Below are positions 35,320-45,492 of a stretch of 64,000 bases of DNA, piece by piece; the stretch's first letter is position 1, and each line of letters starts with the position of its first letter. A model generated the notes under the pieces. It saw only the letters and a list, made by a program, of their open reading frames with translations. It had not been told where the DNA came from and did not search any database. The translations under genes and the position numbers were made by a program. The stretch spans positions 2,542,001 to 2,606,000 of the forward strand of contig NZ_JBEXAC010000002.1 of the NCBI RefSeq assembly GCF_040567655.1, written 5' to 3'. This stretch comes from Chitinophaga sp. H8 (GTDB taxonomy: Bacteria; Bacteroidota; Bacteroidia; Chitinophagales; Chitinophagaceae).

Positions 35320-38300
35320 ATGAAATACGTGTGTACCAAAATGAGGCAAAGCAAATGGATCTGGTTGTTATTGCTGGCAATAACTTCCTTCCAGTTTGCA
35401 CAGGCGCAATCAAAAAATGTAACAGGTACTGTTACCGATGAAAAAGGGAATCCGATGCCGGGCGTTACTGTACAGGTTAAAGGTACATCGCAGGGCATGC
35501 AGACTGATGGAAACGGCGCATTTGGCCTGCAGATAAATACTGCAGAGGCTACGCTGATATTCAGTATGATGGGATATACCACGCAGGAAATCCCTGTCAA
35601 AGTACCTGCACAATTAAAAGTAAAGCTGGCAGAAACAGCCAGCGATCTGAATGAAGTAGTGGTAGTAGGTTATGGTACACAGAAGAAAGTGAACCTGACC
35701 GGGGCCTTATCCGTAGTAAAAGGAGAAGAACTCTCCAAACGGATGGTGGCTTCTACTTCCCTGGCTTTGCAAGGGGCTGCACCAGGTATCACCGTTACCC
35801 AGCAATCCGGTGCACCGGGTGCTGATGCGGGTACGATCCGTATCCGTGGTATCAGCAGTATGTTTGGTGGTAATAATCCGCTGGTATTGATCGACAATGT
35901 GGAGATGAGCCTGGATGCGATCGATGCCAACAATATTGAATCCATTACCGTACTGAAAGATGCGGCGGCAGCTTCTATTTATGGTTCCCGTGCTGCCAAT
36001 GGGGTAGTGCTGGTAACTACTAAAAGAGGTACTCTGCAACCTTTATCAGTAGAATATAACGGGTATGCTTCCTGGCAGAATGCTACGAACCTGCCTAATA
36101 AAGTAAGTGCGCTGGAACACATGCAGATGTATGATGTGGCACTGAAAAATGTGGGTAAACCAGCTGCTTTTGAAAAGGCAATAGAAGATTACAAAACCCT
36201 GGGACCTGATAATTTTACCCGTTTTAATACCGACTGGAAAAAACAGGTATTGACCAACAGCGGTTTAATGCATAATCATAACGTGAGCCTGCGTATGGGT
36301 ACAGATAAGATCCGGTTATTTGCTTCCGGTGCTTTACTGAACCAGCAAGGGCTGACTGCCAATACCGATTTCCGCCGTACCGATTTCCGTTTTAATACAG
36401 ATATCAACCTGGCTAAAAATCTGACAGCTTCCATGGACCTGGTGATGAACAAATCCGAGCGCAACTGGCCGGGTATTGCTACTCCCGGTTTCCTGATCCG
36501 CCAGATGATCGGGTTGCCAGCTTATGTAGCTGGTAGATTTGATACCGGCGAATACGGCGAAGGCTGGGCCAACAGGAACCCCATTGCCCTGGCGGAAGCT
36601 TCCGGTTTCAATCGTAGTATCATTAATACACAGGTACTGACCGGTACCCTGAACTATAAGCCTATCCCGGGTATGGAATTATTGGCTACCTATAGTTCCA
36701 ATAATATTAACCTGCATAACAAAAACATGCAGAAGCAGTATGATATATATGCCGGAGATGTTACTACCAACTCTTTAAAACTGATGACCAGGTATCCTGG
36801 TGATAATAGTCTGAGCGAATCCAGGGGAGAAACTAAACAATCTATTTTCCGTGCACAGGCCAGCTATGAAAAAACGCTGAGCCAGCATACCGTAAAAGTA
36901 TTAGGTGGTTTTTCTGCAGAAGAGTATAAAGGAGATACCCTGTTGGGTTCCCGCCGGAATTTTAATAACCCGGATATGCCTTACCTGGGCGTAGGAGATG
37001 CCAATACCATGAGCAATAATGGTGTAGCAGCAGAGTGGGCTATGTTATCTTTCTACTCCAGGATCAACTATAGCTATAAGGACAAATACCTGCTTGAAGT
37101 AAATGGCCGTTGGGATGCTTCTTCCCGTTATGCTAAAGGTAACCGCTGGGGCTTTTTCCCTTCTGTATCTGCAGGATGGAGAATGTCGCAGGAAAACTTC
37201 TGGAGTGGTATTGCACCTGTAGTCAACGATGCTAAACTGAGAGCTTCCTACGGTAAACTGGGTACGCAGGGATTGGATAATTATTACCCTACTGTTTCTG
37301 CTTTCCTGCCAGGGTACAATTACTTTTTCAACAATGCTGTTAATTCAGGTTATGCAGTAACAGATGCCAGCAATCCTTTCCTGCAATGGGAAGAAGCTAA
37401 CCAGTTTGATGCGGGGTTGGATCTATCCTTCCTGAACAGCAAACTGAGCGTTAGTGCGGATTATTACCACCGCCGTACTGCTAACACCATGCAGAAATTA
37501 CCTATTCCTAAATTAACCGGTTTAAATGCTCCTTTTGTGAATGTGGGGGCAATGGAAAATAAAGGATGGGAACTGGCATTGGGCTGGAGAGACCGTGTAG
37601 GTGAATTTTCCTATGGTGCACAGTTTGCGCTGTCTGATGTGCGTAACAAGCTGATCAACCTGAATGGCCTGGATTATATGGAAGGGCTGACCATTAAAAG
37701 AGAAGGTTATCCTATTGATGCCTACTATGGTTATATCGCAGAAGGACTGTTCCAGAGCCAGGAAGAAATAGACAAGGCACCTACGCATTATACCAATACC
37801 AAACCTGGTGATATCCGTTATAAGGATGTGAGCGGGCCAGATGGTGTACCGGATGGTAAAATAGATGCTTTTGACCAGGTAGTATTGGGTAGCAATATCC
37901 CGCGCTATGAATATAGCCTGAACCTGAATGCTGGCTGGAAAGGTTTTGACCTGACCGTGTTTTTCCAGGGTGTGGGCAAAAGAGATAATTACTTGTCCGG
38001 TAACGGTGCATGGGCATTTTATTCTTCTGAATTCCAGGGTACTGCCTATGAGCAGCATAAAGATTACTGGACACCAGACAATCCGAATGCTTCTTACCCA
38101 CGCTTAACAGTGGATATTGATAACAACCAGAAAAACTCCAGTTACTGGATGCGTTCCGGTGCTTACCTGCGCCTGAAGAACCTGGTGTTGGGTTATACTT
38201 TGCCAGAGTCAATTTTGAAAAGAGCAAAGATCAAATCATGGAGGGTATATGTAAGCGGGCAAAACCTGTTTACCGCAGATAATTTCTATCCTGGCTTTGA

Positions 38301-38379
38301 TCCGGAGATCCGGAACTCTACAGGGGATTTTTATCCCATCATGAAAACCTACACTGTTGGTATGAACATTAAATTCTAA
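35320..38379 (+). CDS. SusC/RagA-family TonB-linked outer membrane receptor
   Basis: This 1019-residue glycan importer lacks an STN domain. It has a signal peptide (ends FAQAQS), a carboxypeptidase-D-like repeat (VTGTVTDEKGNPMPGVTVQVKG), the TonB box-like ASDLNEVVVVGYGTQKKVNLTGA, the plug (LQGAAPGITVTQQSGAPG through IYGSRAANGVVLVTTKRG) and a barrel that ends in GMNIKF. Absence of STN and FecR agrees with regulation by the neighbouring ROK protein rather than an anti-sigma factor. It forms a complex with the SusD protein encoded 5 bp downstream. Confidence 0.95.
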   Translation: MKYVCTKMRQSKWIWLLLLAITSFQFAQAQSKNVTGTVTDEKGNPMPGVTVQVKGTSQGMQTDGNGAFGLQINTAEATLIFSMMGYTTQEIPVKVPAQLKVKLAETASDLNEVVVVGYGTQKKVNLTGALSVVKGEELSKRMVASTSLALQGAAPGITVTQQSGAPGADAGTIRIRGISSMFGGNNPLVLIDNVEMSLDAIDANNIESITVLKDAAAASIYGSRAANGVVLVTTKRGTLQPLSVEYNGYASWQNATNLPNKVSALEHMQMYDVALKNVGKPAAFEKAIEDYKTLGPDNFTRFNTDWKKQVLTNSGLMHNHNVSLRMGTDKIRLFASGALLNQQGLTANTDFRRTDFRFNTDINLAKNLTASMDLVMNKSERNWPGIATPGFLIRQMIGLPAYVAGRFDTGEYGEGWANRNPIALAEASGFNRSIINTQVLTGTLNYKPIPGMELLATYSSNNINLHNKNMQKQYDIYAGDVTTNSLKLMTRYPGDNSLSESRGETKQSIFRAQASYEKTLSQHTVKVLGGFSAEEYKGDTLLGSRRNFNNPDMPYLGVGDANTMSNNGVAAEWAMLSFYSRINYSYKDKYLLEVNGRWDASSRYAKGNRWGFFPSVSAGWRMSQENFWSGIAPVVNDAKLRASYGKLGTQGLDNYYPTVSAFLPGYNYFFNNAVNSGYAVTDASNPFLQWEEANQFDAGLDLSFLNSKLSVSADYYHRRTANTMQKLPIPKLTGLNAPFVNVGAMENKGWELALGWRDRVGEFSYGAQFALSDVRNKLINLNGLDYMEGLTIKREGYPIDAYYGYIAEGLFQSQEEIDKAPTHYTNTKPGDIRYKDVSGPDGVPDGKIDAFDQVVLGSNIPRYEYSLNLNAGWKGFDLTVFFQGVGKRDNYLSGNGAWAFYSSEFQGTAYEQHKDYWTPDNPNASYPRLTVDIDNNQKNSSYWMRSGAYLRLKNLVLGYTLPESILKRAKIKSWRVYVSGQNLFTADNFYPGFDPEIRNSTGDFYPIMKTYTVGMNIKF

Positions 38380-38384
38380 AGGAC

Positions 38385-40097
38385 ATGAGAAAAACGAATT
38401 TATATATATTAGGCATTTGCCTGTCAGCACTTGCATTTACTTCCTGTAAGGATTTCCTGGACAGAAGTCCGATTTCAACACCTACCACCGGTAGCTTTCT
38501 GAACACAGAAGGAGAGATGAACGGTGCACTGACCGGGTTATATCAATCTACTTACTGGAACTCCGGTTCCGTACCTTATCAGGTTACCTTTGACCACTGG
38601 ACAGATTTTGGGGTAGAGCGTGCACCGGGTTTGGCAGCAGGTATCTATGATACATATGATGGTAATGTGGCCAACATCTGGAACTTTTCCTATGTAATGA
38701 TCCAGCGCGCCAATACTTTACTGGACGGGATGGTAGTAGGTAAAAACAATGTAGCAGCGGACACGTATGAGCGTATCCGTGCAGAAGCCCGGACGTTGAG
38801 AGTGTTTGCTTATTTTCACCTGGTAAACATGTATGGAGATGTGCCATTGATCACCAAGGTATTAACACCAGCAGAGTATAAGCCTCTCAGAACACCCAAA
38901 GCAGAGGTGGTGAAGTTTATGCTGGACGAGCTGGATAGTTGCGCCAAGGTATTAAAATATGCTTCTCCGGATCGTGGCCGTTTAACCAAAGGCGTAGTAT
39001 TGGGATTGAAAGCACGTATTGCTTTGTTTGACGGGCAGTATCAGGTAGCTGCAGAGGCAGCTGGCGAAGTGATCCGGGAAGGGGGTTATGGGTTAAACCC
39101 TAAATTCCAGGACCTGTTTACCCGCTCTGGTCAGACTGCCAATGCCGGTAAGGAGATCATGTTTGAACTGATGTTTGCAGATGCCGCTGCCAATTCACTG
39201 AACTACCTGGCATTAGGGCAAGGCTCCCGTAACCTGGGTGCACAGTCCGGTAAATTTCCGACACAAAGACTGGTGGATCTATTTGAAGATAAGGAAGGTA
39301 AACGTATAGACGAATCCACTATCTATGATCCTGCTCATCCATCCAGGAACCGTGATTCCCGTTTACGCTGGACCGTGATGATGACCGGAGATACCATCAC
39401 CCTGTATGGCAGTGGCAATGCCCCCCGCCGTTGTGTATTTGATGTGTATAATACTCAGACCAATTTTTACAACTTTACCACCAATACCTGGGCTGCCGGT
39501 GATAACCAGGATCTATCCAGTCCTTATGGCCCGGCCAAAAGTGGGGTAGGTTACCTGTGGGCAAAATATACCTTTACCGATGAGGATATCACCAAGGCAA
39601 GGGTGAGCTGGATCTTCATGCGTTATGCTGAAATACTGCTGACGTATGCAGAAGCGAAGATTGAAATGGGACAGCTGGATGCTACAGTAACAGATGCGAT
39701 CAACAAAGTACGTAACCGTTCCGGTATGCCGGATGTAGCTGCAGCAGTAGCAGGGGATGCAAATAAAATGCGTCAGCTGGTACGCCGGGAGCGTGGGGTG
39801 GAACTGGCACTGGAAGGATTCCGCTGGTTTGATATCCGCCGCTGGAAGATTGCTGAACTGGTGATGCCAGGTAAGGTATATGGTGCTGCCAAAACGCAGG
39901 CTGATCCACTGGGCAAACCTAACTTTAAAAAATCTGCTGTTACAGATCTGAACAACATTCCGGACTATACCAGCGAAGCGAATAAGATCATGAGTCGTGA
40001 CGACCGGGCATTCCTGCCTCGTCATTACCTGTTCCCTATTCCTCAGCAGGAGCGTAACCTGAATGATAAACTGACCACCAACCCAGGTTGGGAATAA
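38385..40097 (+). CDS. SusD/RagB-family nutrient-binding lipoprotein
   Basis: This surface lid protein of the SusC receptor has 570 residues. It has a lipoprotein signal with the lipobox Phe-Thr-Ser-Cys followed by KDFLDRSPIS, the usual SusD start. The tetratricopeptide-like helical core includes RIRAEARTLRVFAYFHLVNMYGDVPL and AEILLTYAEAKIEMGQLDATVTDAINKVRNRSGMPD. The C-terminal sequences ERGVELALEGFRWFDIRRWK and LFPIPQQERNLNDKLTTNPGWE are nearly diagnostic. It captures the oligosaccharide and passes it to the barrel. Confidence 0.95.
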   Translation: MRKTNLYILGICLSALAFTSCKDFLDRSPISTPTTGSFLNTEGEMNGALTGLYQSTYWNSGSVPYQVTFDHWTDFGVERAPGLAAGIYDTYDGNVANIWNFSYVMIQRANTLLDGMVVGKNNVAADTYERIRAEARTLRVFAYFHLVNMYGDVPLITKVLTPAEYKPLRTPKAEVVKFMLDELDSCAKVLKYASPDRGRLTKGVVLGLKARIALFDGQYQVAAEAAGEVIREGGYGLNPKFQDLFTRSGQTANAGKEIMFELMFADAAANSLNYLALGQGSRNLGAQSGKFPTQRLVDLFEDKEGKRIDESTIYDPAHPSRNRDSRLRWTVMMTGDTITLYGSGNAPRRCVFDVYNTQTNFYNFTTNTWAAGDNQDLSSPYGPAKSGVGYLWAKYTFTDEDITKARVSWIFMRYAEILLTYAEAKIEMGQLDATVTDAINKVRNRSGMPDVAAAVAGDANKMRQLVRRERGVELALEGFRWFDIRRWKIAELVMPGKVYGAAKTQADPLGKPNFKKSAVTDLNNIPDYTSEANKIMSRDDRAFLPRHYLFPIPQQERNLNDKLTTNPGWE

Positions 40098-40101
40098 TTG
40101 C

Positions 40102-40143
40102 TGCCAGGCTGGCTAAAGAAGGAATCCTTTAGCCAGCCTGGCA
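40102..40143 (+). terminator. Perfect 17-bp hairpin between susD-like gene and glycosidase gene
   Basis: 40102-40118 and 40127-40143 are exact reverse complements with an 8-base loop. There is no U-tract. Such hairpins after susD genes lower expression of downstream genes or protect the 3' end of the susCD message. It probably makes the receptor pair more abundant than the enzymes behind it. Confidence 0.6.
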
Positions 40144-40177
40144 TACTGATAAATTGAATTAGTCTTAAAAAGGAACG

Positions 40178-41482
40178 ATGAGAAAAGTTGTCTGCCTGTT
40201 ATTTAGTTGCCTGTTAGGTGGGATGTCTGCAGTAAATGCACAACATGCCCGTAAGCATATCCTGTGGTTTGATGCTACCGCTAATTTTCAAAGGTTTTCT
40301 GTGAAGGATTCCATCATCTATTACCTCGACAAATCAAAAGATGCCGGGATAACAGATGTGGTAGTGGATCTGAAACCTATTTCCGGAGAAGTATTGTATC
40401 CCAGCCGTATTGCACCGGTAATGAACGAATGGGCAGGTGTGAAGAAGGATGGCAGTTTTGATATGATGACCGTATTCATCGCGGAAGCGCATCAGCGCGG
40501 GATGAAGGTACATGCCTCTACCAATGTGTTTGTAGCAGGGCATAATCATATGGACCGTGGCGTGGTATATAGTGATCCTGCCAAAGCAAAATGGCAGACA
40601 CTGAGTTATCTGCCGGAGGGGATGACACCAATTACACAACAGAAGAACAAGTATTCAGCTATGCTGAATCCGGCCCGTAAGGATGTACAGCAATACGAGT
40701 TGTCTATTCTGAAGGAGCTGGTGAAAATGTATCCGCAGATGGATGGCATTATCCTGGACAGGGTGCGGTATGATGGCATTACCGCTGATTTCTCTGATGA
40801 GTCCAGGAAGTTGTTTGAAAAATACAACAAAGCAAAAGTGAAAAACTGGCCTGCAGATATTTTCTCTTATGGTACTGGTGAAAAACCAGCCAGGGTAGAA
40901 GGGCCTTTATATAAAAAGTGGCTGGAATGGCGCACGAAAGTGATCCATGATTTTGTGTACGAAGCAAAGGCCGCACTGAAAAAAATCAATCCCCAGCTGA
41001 GCTATGGTGATTATACCGGTTCCTGGTATCCCACCTATTATGAGGTAGGCGTAAACTGGGCCAGCAAAACCTATGATCCTGCAAAGGATTACCCATGGGC
41101 TACAGACAAGTATCAGCAATATGCCTATGCAGAAGCGCTGGACCTGTTTACCACGGGCAACTATTATTATGAAGTAACCAAAGCAGAAGCAGCAGCTATC
41201 AATAACCAGAGTATTGAAAAACGTGGCGAAGCGGGGCAGGGAAAAGGGAAAGAAGATTTTTATACAGTAGAAGGCTCTGCCGAGCTGGTGAATAAACTGG
41301 TAAAAGGAAAAGCACCGGTGTATGCCGGTCTGTATGTAGACCAATACAAGGGCCATCCTGAGCAGTTTGTAAAAGCATTGAAAATGTGCCGTGCGCATTC
41401 TGATGGCGCCATGATCTTTGATATTGTTCACGTGATTAATATGGGTTGGTGGGATGAGTTAAAACGCGGCTTAAATGAATAG
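40178..41482 (+). CDS. Secreted GHL10-type (DUF187-like) glycoside hydrolase-like protein
   Basis: The signal peptide ends in VNAQ. The rest is a TIM-barrel-like protein of the GHL10 family: HILWFDATANFQRFSVKDSIIYYLDKSKDAGITDVVVDLKPISGEVLYPS, AEAHQRGMKVHASTNVFVAGHN, LNPARKDVQQYELSILKELVKMYPQMDGIILDRVRYDGITADFSDESRK, and YGDYTGSWYPTYYEVGVNWAS. The region ILDRVRYDG probably holds catalytic acidic residues. Enzyme activity has been shown for few relatives, so specificity is open. The stop overlaps the next gene by 8 bp. Confidence 0.83.
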   Translation: MRKVVCLLFSCLLGGMSAVNAQHARKHILWFDATANFQRFSVKDSIIYYLDKSKDAGITDVVVDLKPISGEVLYPSRIAPVMNEWAGVKKDGSFDMMTVFIAEAHQRGMKVHASTNVFVAGHNHMDRGVVYSDPAKAKWQTLSYLPEGMTPITQQKNKYSAMLNPARKDVQQYELSILKELVKMYPQMDGIILDRVRYDGITADFSDESRKLFEKYNKAKVKNWPADIFSYGTGEKPARVEGPLYKKWLEWRTKVIHDFVYEAKAALKKINPQLSYGDYTGSWYPTYYEVGVNWASKTYDPAKDYPWATDKYQQYAYAEALDLFTTGNYYYEVTKAEAAAINNQSIEKRGEAGQGKGKEDFYTVEGSAELVNKLVKGKAPVYAGLYVDQYKGHPEQFVKALKMCRAHSDGAMIFDIVHVINMGWWDELKRGLNE

Positions 41483-42875
41483 AAGCAACAGCCTGGACGC
41501 GCTTCGGGGATTTGCTATCCTTGCCATGGTATTATCCAGCAGCATTGCCTTTGGCATTTTGCCCGGCTGGATGTACCATGCGCAAACGCCGCCGCCGTCT
41601 AACAGCTACAATCCGGAGATACCCGGTATTACCTGGGTGGATCTGGTATTCCCTTTTTTCCTGTTCTCTATGGGGGCAGCCTTTCCACTGGCCCTGCAGC
41701 GTAAGGTAAAAGAAGGGGCGCCTGCCTTTGCAATATTTTCCCAGATCTTGCAGCGTTATCTGTTGCTTACATTCTTTGCCATCTTTACCGTGCATGCCCG
41801 TGCATGGGTGATGAGCCAGACACCCGGCGCCCTGGAGCAATTATTGTCCATAGGTTGTTTTGTGCTGTTGTGCCTGATGTATACCCGCTGGAAAGAGGGG
41901 AGCAGTAAACAACTGGCAGCAGGGGTAAAAGTACTGGCCTATGCACTGGCTATTGCCTTGCTGGCATTACTACCTTTTGCTTCCGGAAAAGGGTTTAGCC
42001 TGGACCGTAGTGATGTGATCATCATTGTATTGGGGAATATGGCTTTTTTCGGTTCCCTGATCTGGTGGGCCACCTGGGATCGTCCCTGGCTGCGGATAGG
42101 GATATTGCCTTTTGTTATGGCAGTGTTTCTGACAGGTAAATTGCCGGACACCTGGAATAACCTGGTGTTTAACTGGTCGCCTGTACCCTGGATGTATAAG
42201 TTCTATTATCTCAAATATTTGTTCATCATCATTCCCGGCACGTTTGCCGGTGAGTGGTTGCTGACACGCATGAAAGCAAAGGAGGAAGCGCCTGCAGCAG
42301 CTGGCAGTACAAAATGGCTGATCGTTGCGCTGATATGCGTAGCGTTATGCGTGGTAAACCTGGTGGGGCTTTATACACGTGCATTAAACGGAAACCTGCT
42401 TGCCTCTTTTGCTTTATGCGTGCCGCTGTTGCTACTGGTGCGTAAAATGGAAGCTAACAGTGATACGGCTTATTTCAGCAGATTATTACAGGCAGGTATT
42501 TACCTGTTATTATTGGGATTGTTTTTTGAAGCCTGGGAAGGAGGGATAAAAAAAGATCCTTCCACCTACAGCTATTATTTTGTTACCAGCGGACTGGCTT
42601 TTCTGGTATTGCTGGCATTCAGCATCCTGGAAAGATATGGTTATCTTAAACAACTGATCCATTTTCTGGCACTGAACGGTAAGAACCCGATGGTGGCTTA
42701 TACAGCAGGCAACCTGTTATTGCTGCCAGTGTTGAAGCTGACCGGTGTAATAGCGTGGTATGGAAAACTACAGGAAAGTGTATGGGGAGGATATGTAAGC
42801 GGTATACTTTTTACCGGAGTAGTATCCCTGATCACCATCTTTTTTGTAAAACGGAAATGGTTCTGGAAAACGTAA
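41475..42875 (+). CDS. DUF5009 / NagX-like multi-pass membrane acetyltransferase
   Basis: The protein starts SLDALRGFAILAMVLSSSIAFGILPG and continues ITWVDLVFPFFLFSMGAAFPLAL, the pattern of the heparan-alpha-glucosaminide N-acetyltransferase / COG4299 (NagX) family. About 10-12 membrane helices follow. Family members are thought to carry acetyl groups or amino sugars across the inner membrane, and NagX genes lie in N-acetylglucosamine loci of other bacteria. Translation is coupled to the glycosidase gene by the 8-bp overlap. It supports an amino-sugar substrate for the locus. Confidence 0.85.
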   Translation: MNRSNSLDALRGFAILAMVLSSSIAFGILPGWMYHAQTPPPSNSYNPEIPGITWVDLVFPFFLFSMGAAFPLALQRKVKEGAPAFAIFSQILQRYLLLTFFAIFTVHARAWVMSQTPGALEQLLSIGCFVLLCLMYTRWKEGSSKQLAAGVKVLAYALAIALLALLPFASGKGFSLDRSDVIIIVLGNMAFFGSLIWWATWDRPWLRIGILPFVMAVFLTGKLPDTWNNLVFNWSPVPWMYKFYYLKYLFIIIPGTFAGEWLLTRMKAKEEAPAAAGSTKWLIVALICVALCVVNLVGLYTRALNGNLLASFALCVPLLLLVRKMEANSDTAYFSRLLQAGIYLLLLGLFFEAWEGGIKKDPSTYSYYFVTSGLAFLVLLAFSILERYGYLKQLIHFLALNGKNPMVAYTAGNLLLLPVLKLTGVIAWYGKLQESVWGGYVSGILFTGVVSLITIFFVKRKWFWKT

Positions 42876-42923
42876 CTTGTTTATCAACCGAATAACAGCA
42901 GTTTTTATCATTAAATCAAACCG

Positions 42924-44786
42924 ATGTCCTTAAGTGTAATTGATATTGTTATCATCTTCGCCTATATCATAGGTGTTATCTTCCTGGGCTTTTATATCTC
43001 CAAAAAGGCCTCCAAAGATCTGCAATCCTACTTCCTGGGAGGTAATAGCATGAAATGGTACTATCTGGGGTTGAGTAATGCTTCGGGCATGTTTGATATT
43101 TCGGGTACGATGTGGACGGTAAGCATCCTGTTTATTTACGGATTAAAAAGCGCTTTTATTCCCTGGCTATGGCCGGTATGGAACCAGGTATTTGTGTTTG
43201 TATACCTGGCTATCTGGATGAGACGGTCTAATACGATGACGGGAGCACAATGGATCACCTTCCGTTTTGGAGATGGGAAGGGCGCCCGTCTTTCGCATAT
43301 CATTATTGTAGCTTTTGCCATTATCAGTGTAATCGGGTTCATTGCTTATTTCTTTGAAGGGATTGGAAAGTTCTGTACCTCTATTCTTCCGTGGGACCTG
43401 AGTATGCAGATCGGCACCTATCATTTAACTTCTGAAAGAGGATATGCATTGATCCTTTGTATCCTGACTACCTTATACACCATTAAAGGAGGGATGTACA
43501 GTGTGGTAGCCACCGAAGTGCTTCAGTTCTTTATTATGACGATTGCCTGTCTGATCATTGGTTATATAGGCTATACTTCTGTTACAGCAGAACAGATCAA
43601 CGCCGTGGTACCGAATGGGTGGAAGGATCTTTCCTTTGGATGGAATCTTGGTTTGGACTGGACCACCACGGCCTTGCCGAATGTAAGTGATAAGATCACT
43701 TCGGATGGGTTTGGGTTGTTCGGGTTGTTGTTTATGATGATGCTGTTCAAAGGGATTTTTGCTTCTATTGCCGGGCCGGTGCCCAGCTATGATATGCAGC
43801 GGGTATTGTCTACCCGTACCCCCAGTGATGCTGCTAAAATGAGTGTGAGTTCGATCCTGGTATTATACATTCCCCGTTATCTGATGGTAGCTGCTTTTGC
43901 GGTGTTGGGGCTGGTATACCTTGGGCCGGAGTTGGGTGCGATGGGGAAAGACATTGATTTTGAAAAGGTATTGCCGCTGGCGATTGCCCGGTTTGTACCG
44001 GTAGGGTTACAGGGGTTATTGCTGGCAGGTTTACTGGCTGCGTTCATGGGTACTTTCTCCGCCTTTGTGAATGCAGCGCCTGCTTATATTGTGAATGATA
44101 TTTACAAAAAATATATTAACCCTAATGCTTCCAATGCCAAATACATACGGCTCAGTATCTGGTCGTCTGTAATATTGGTGATGCTGGGGATCATTTTCGG
44201 CTTTAATGCTTCTTCCCTGAACAAGCTGACGTTGTGGATTACTTCCGCCCTGTATGGCGGGTACGCAGCCTCTAACGTGCTGAAATGGATCTGGTGGCGT
44301 TTTACCGGGAATGGTTATTTCTATGGCATGTTATTCGGGCTGATCGGTTCTTCCGTGAAGTTGTTCTTCTTCCCGGAAATTGTGGATATCTACGTGTTCC
44401 CGATCATGTTACTGTTTTCTTTTGTGGGCTGTATCATTGGCACTTATTTGACACCATTGGAAAACAGGGAAGCGGTAAAACAGTTTTACCGTCAAACCCG
44501 CCCATGGGGTTTCTGGGGACCTATCAAGCGGGAGGTGATGGCAGAAGATCCCGGCTTTAAACCCAATAACGATTTCAAGCGCGATATGTTCAATATTGTA
44601 GTGGGCATCACCTGGCAGATGGCGCAGGTAGTTATTCCTATCTACTTTATGATCCGTGAAAATTATCACATGCTGGTATGGGTACTGATCTTTATCGTTA
44701 CCAGCTGGCTATTGAAAAAATACTGGTGGAACCGTTTGAAAGAAGCGGATGAAATGCCTGCCAATATCACTCCATCTAACAATTAA
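42924..44786 (+). CDS. Sodium:solute symporter (SSS family)
   Basis: This 620-residue symporter has about 13-15 helices. It shows DIVIIFAYIIGVIFLGFYISKKASKDLQSYFLGG at the N-terminus, the GLSNASGMFDISGTMW core, and GLQGLLLAGLLAAFMGTFSAFVNAAPAYIVNDIY, the conserved SSS motif. Members carry sugars, sialic acid, amino acids or vitamins with sodium. A C-terminal extension of about 60 residues ends with extra helices (VVIPIYFMIRENYHMLVWVLIFIVTSWLL), a form common in Bacteroidota glycan loci. Here it should import the periplasmic degradation product. Confidence 0.92.
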   Translation: MSLSVIDIVIIFAYIIGVIFLGFYISKKASKDLQSYFLGGNSMKWYYLGLSNASGMFDISGTMWTVSILFIYGLKSAFIPWLWPVWNQVFVFVYLAIWMRRSNTMTGAQWITFRFGDGKGARLSHIIIVAFAIISVIGFIAYFFEGIGKFCTSILPWDLSMQIGTYHLTSERGYALILCILTTLYTIKGGMYSVVATEVLQFFIMTIACLIIGYIGYTSVTAEQINAVVPNGWKDLSFGWNLGLDWTTTALPNVSDKITSDGFGLFGLLFMMMLFKGIFASIAGPVPSYDMQRVLSTRTPSDAAKMSVSSILVLYIPRYLMVAAFAVLGLVYLGPELGAMGKDIDFEKVLPLAIARFVPVGLQGLLLAGLLAAFMGTFSAFVNAAPAYIVNDIYKKYINPNASNAKYIRLSIWSSVILVMLGIIFGFNASSLNKLTLWITSALYGGYAASNVLKWIWWRFTGNGYFYGMLFGLIGSSVKLFFFPEIVDIYVFPIMLLFSFVGCIIGTYLTPLENREAVKQFYRQTRPWGFWGPIKREVMAEDPGFKPNNDFKRDMFNIVVGITWQMAQVVIPIYFMIRENYHMLVWVLIFIVTSWLLKKYWWNRLKEADEMPANITPSNN

Positions 44787-44798
44787 AGAAGCGCAACT

Positions 44799-45482
44799 AT
44801 GATGAAAAAGATGATCGGTACCGGTGCGTTGTTAGCTACGATGTTTTTGTCTGCCACCGCACAAACGGAGGTGTCTACAGACAGTAGCTATGCCAACGGC
44901 TGGTATGAACAACGGATGGATTTTTTCAGGCATGTACCTAAACAGAAGAAGGCGATTGTATTTCTTGGCAACAGTATTACAGAGGTAGGCGACTGGCAGG
45001 AGATCATTGGCAACAAGCCGGTGCAAAACCGCGGTATCAGTGGGGATAACTCCTATGGTGTATTGGCAAGACTGGATGAAACGCTGCAGGAAAAGCCGGC
45101 AAAGATATTTCTGATGATAGGGGTAAATGACATCAAACGGGGAACACCCGTAACCGTTATTGCCCATAACCAGGAACGGATAGTACAGCGGATCAAAGCA
45201 TTAAGTCCTGGTACTAAAGTGTATATGCAAAGTGTATTGCCCGTACATGAGCCAATACTGGCGGATATCTACAAGAAGATCACCAACGAGCGGATTAAAA
45301 GCCTGAATAGTTTGTTGCAGGAAATTGCCGGACGTAACCAGGTACCTTATGTAGATCTGCACCCGGTATTTACAGATGAGAACGGGCAGCTGAAGAGAGA
45401 TATGACCACTGATGGATTGCATTTGCGGCCCGCTGCCTATATTAAATGGGTAGCCGGTTTAAAAGAAAAAAAGCTCCTTTAA
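44799..45482 (+). CDS. Secreted SGNH/GDSL-type esterase, first of a tandem pair
   Basis: A signal peptide (ends SATAQT) precedes an SGNH domain: block I VFLGNSITEVGDWQ (Ser), block II GISGDNS, block III GVNDIKRG (Asn) and block V DGLHLRPAAYIKW (Asp and His). This is the sialate-O-acetylesterase-like branch, often found removing O-acetyl groups in glycan loci. It probably deacetylates an acetylated sugar in the periplasm. ATG 44802 would also work. It follows the symporter gene by 12 bp and precedes its paralogue by 10 bp. Confidence 0.9.
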   Translation: MMKKMIGTGALLATMFLSATAQTEVSTDSSYANGWYEQRMDFFRHVPKQKKAIVFLGNSITEVGDWQEIIGNKPVQNRGISGDNSYGVLARLDETLQEKPAKIFLMIGVNDIKRGTPVTVIAHNQERIVQRIKALSPGTKVYMQSVLPVHEPILADIYKKITNERIKSLNSLLQEIAGRNQVPYVDLHPVFTDENGQLKRDMTTDGLHLRPAAYIKWVAGLKEKKLL

Positions 45483-45492
45483 TTGAATGTGT

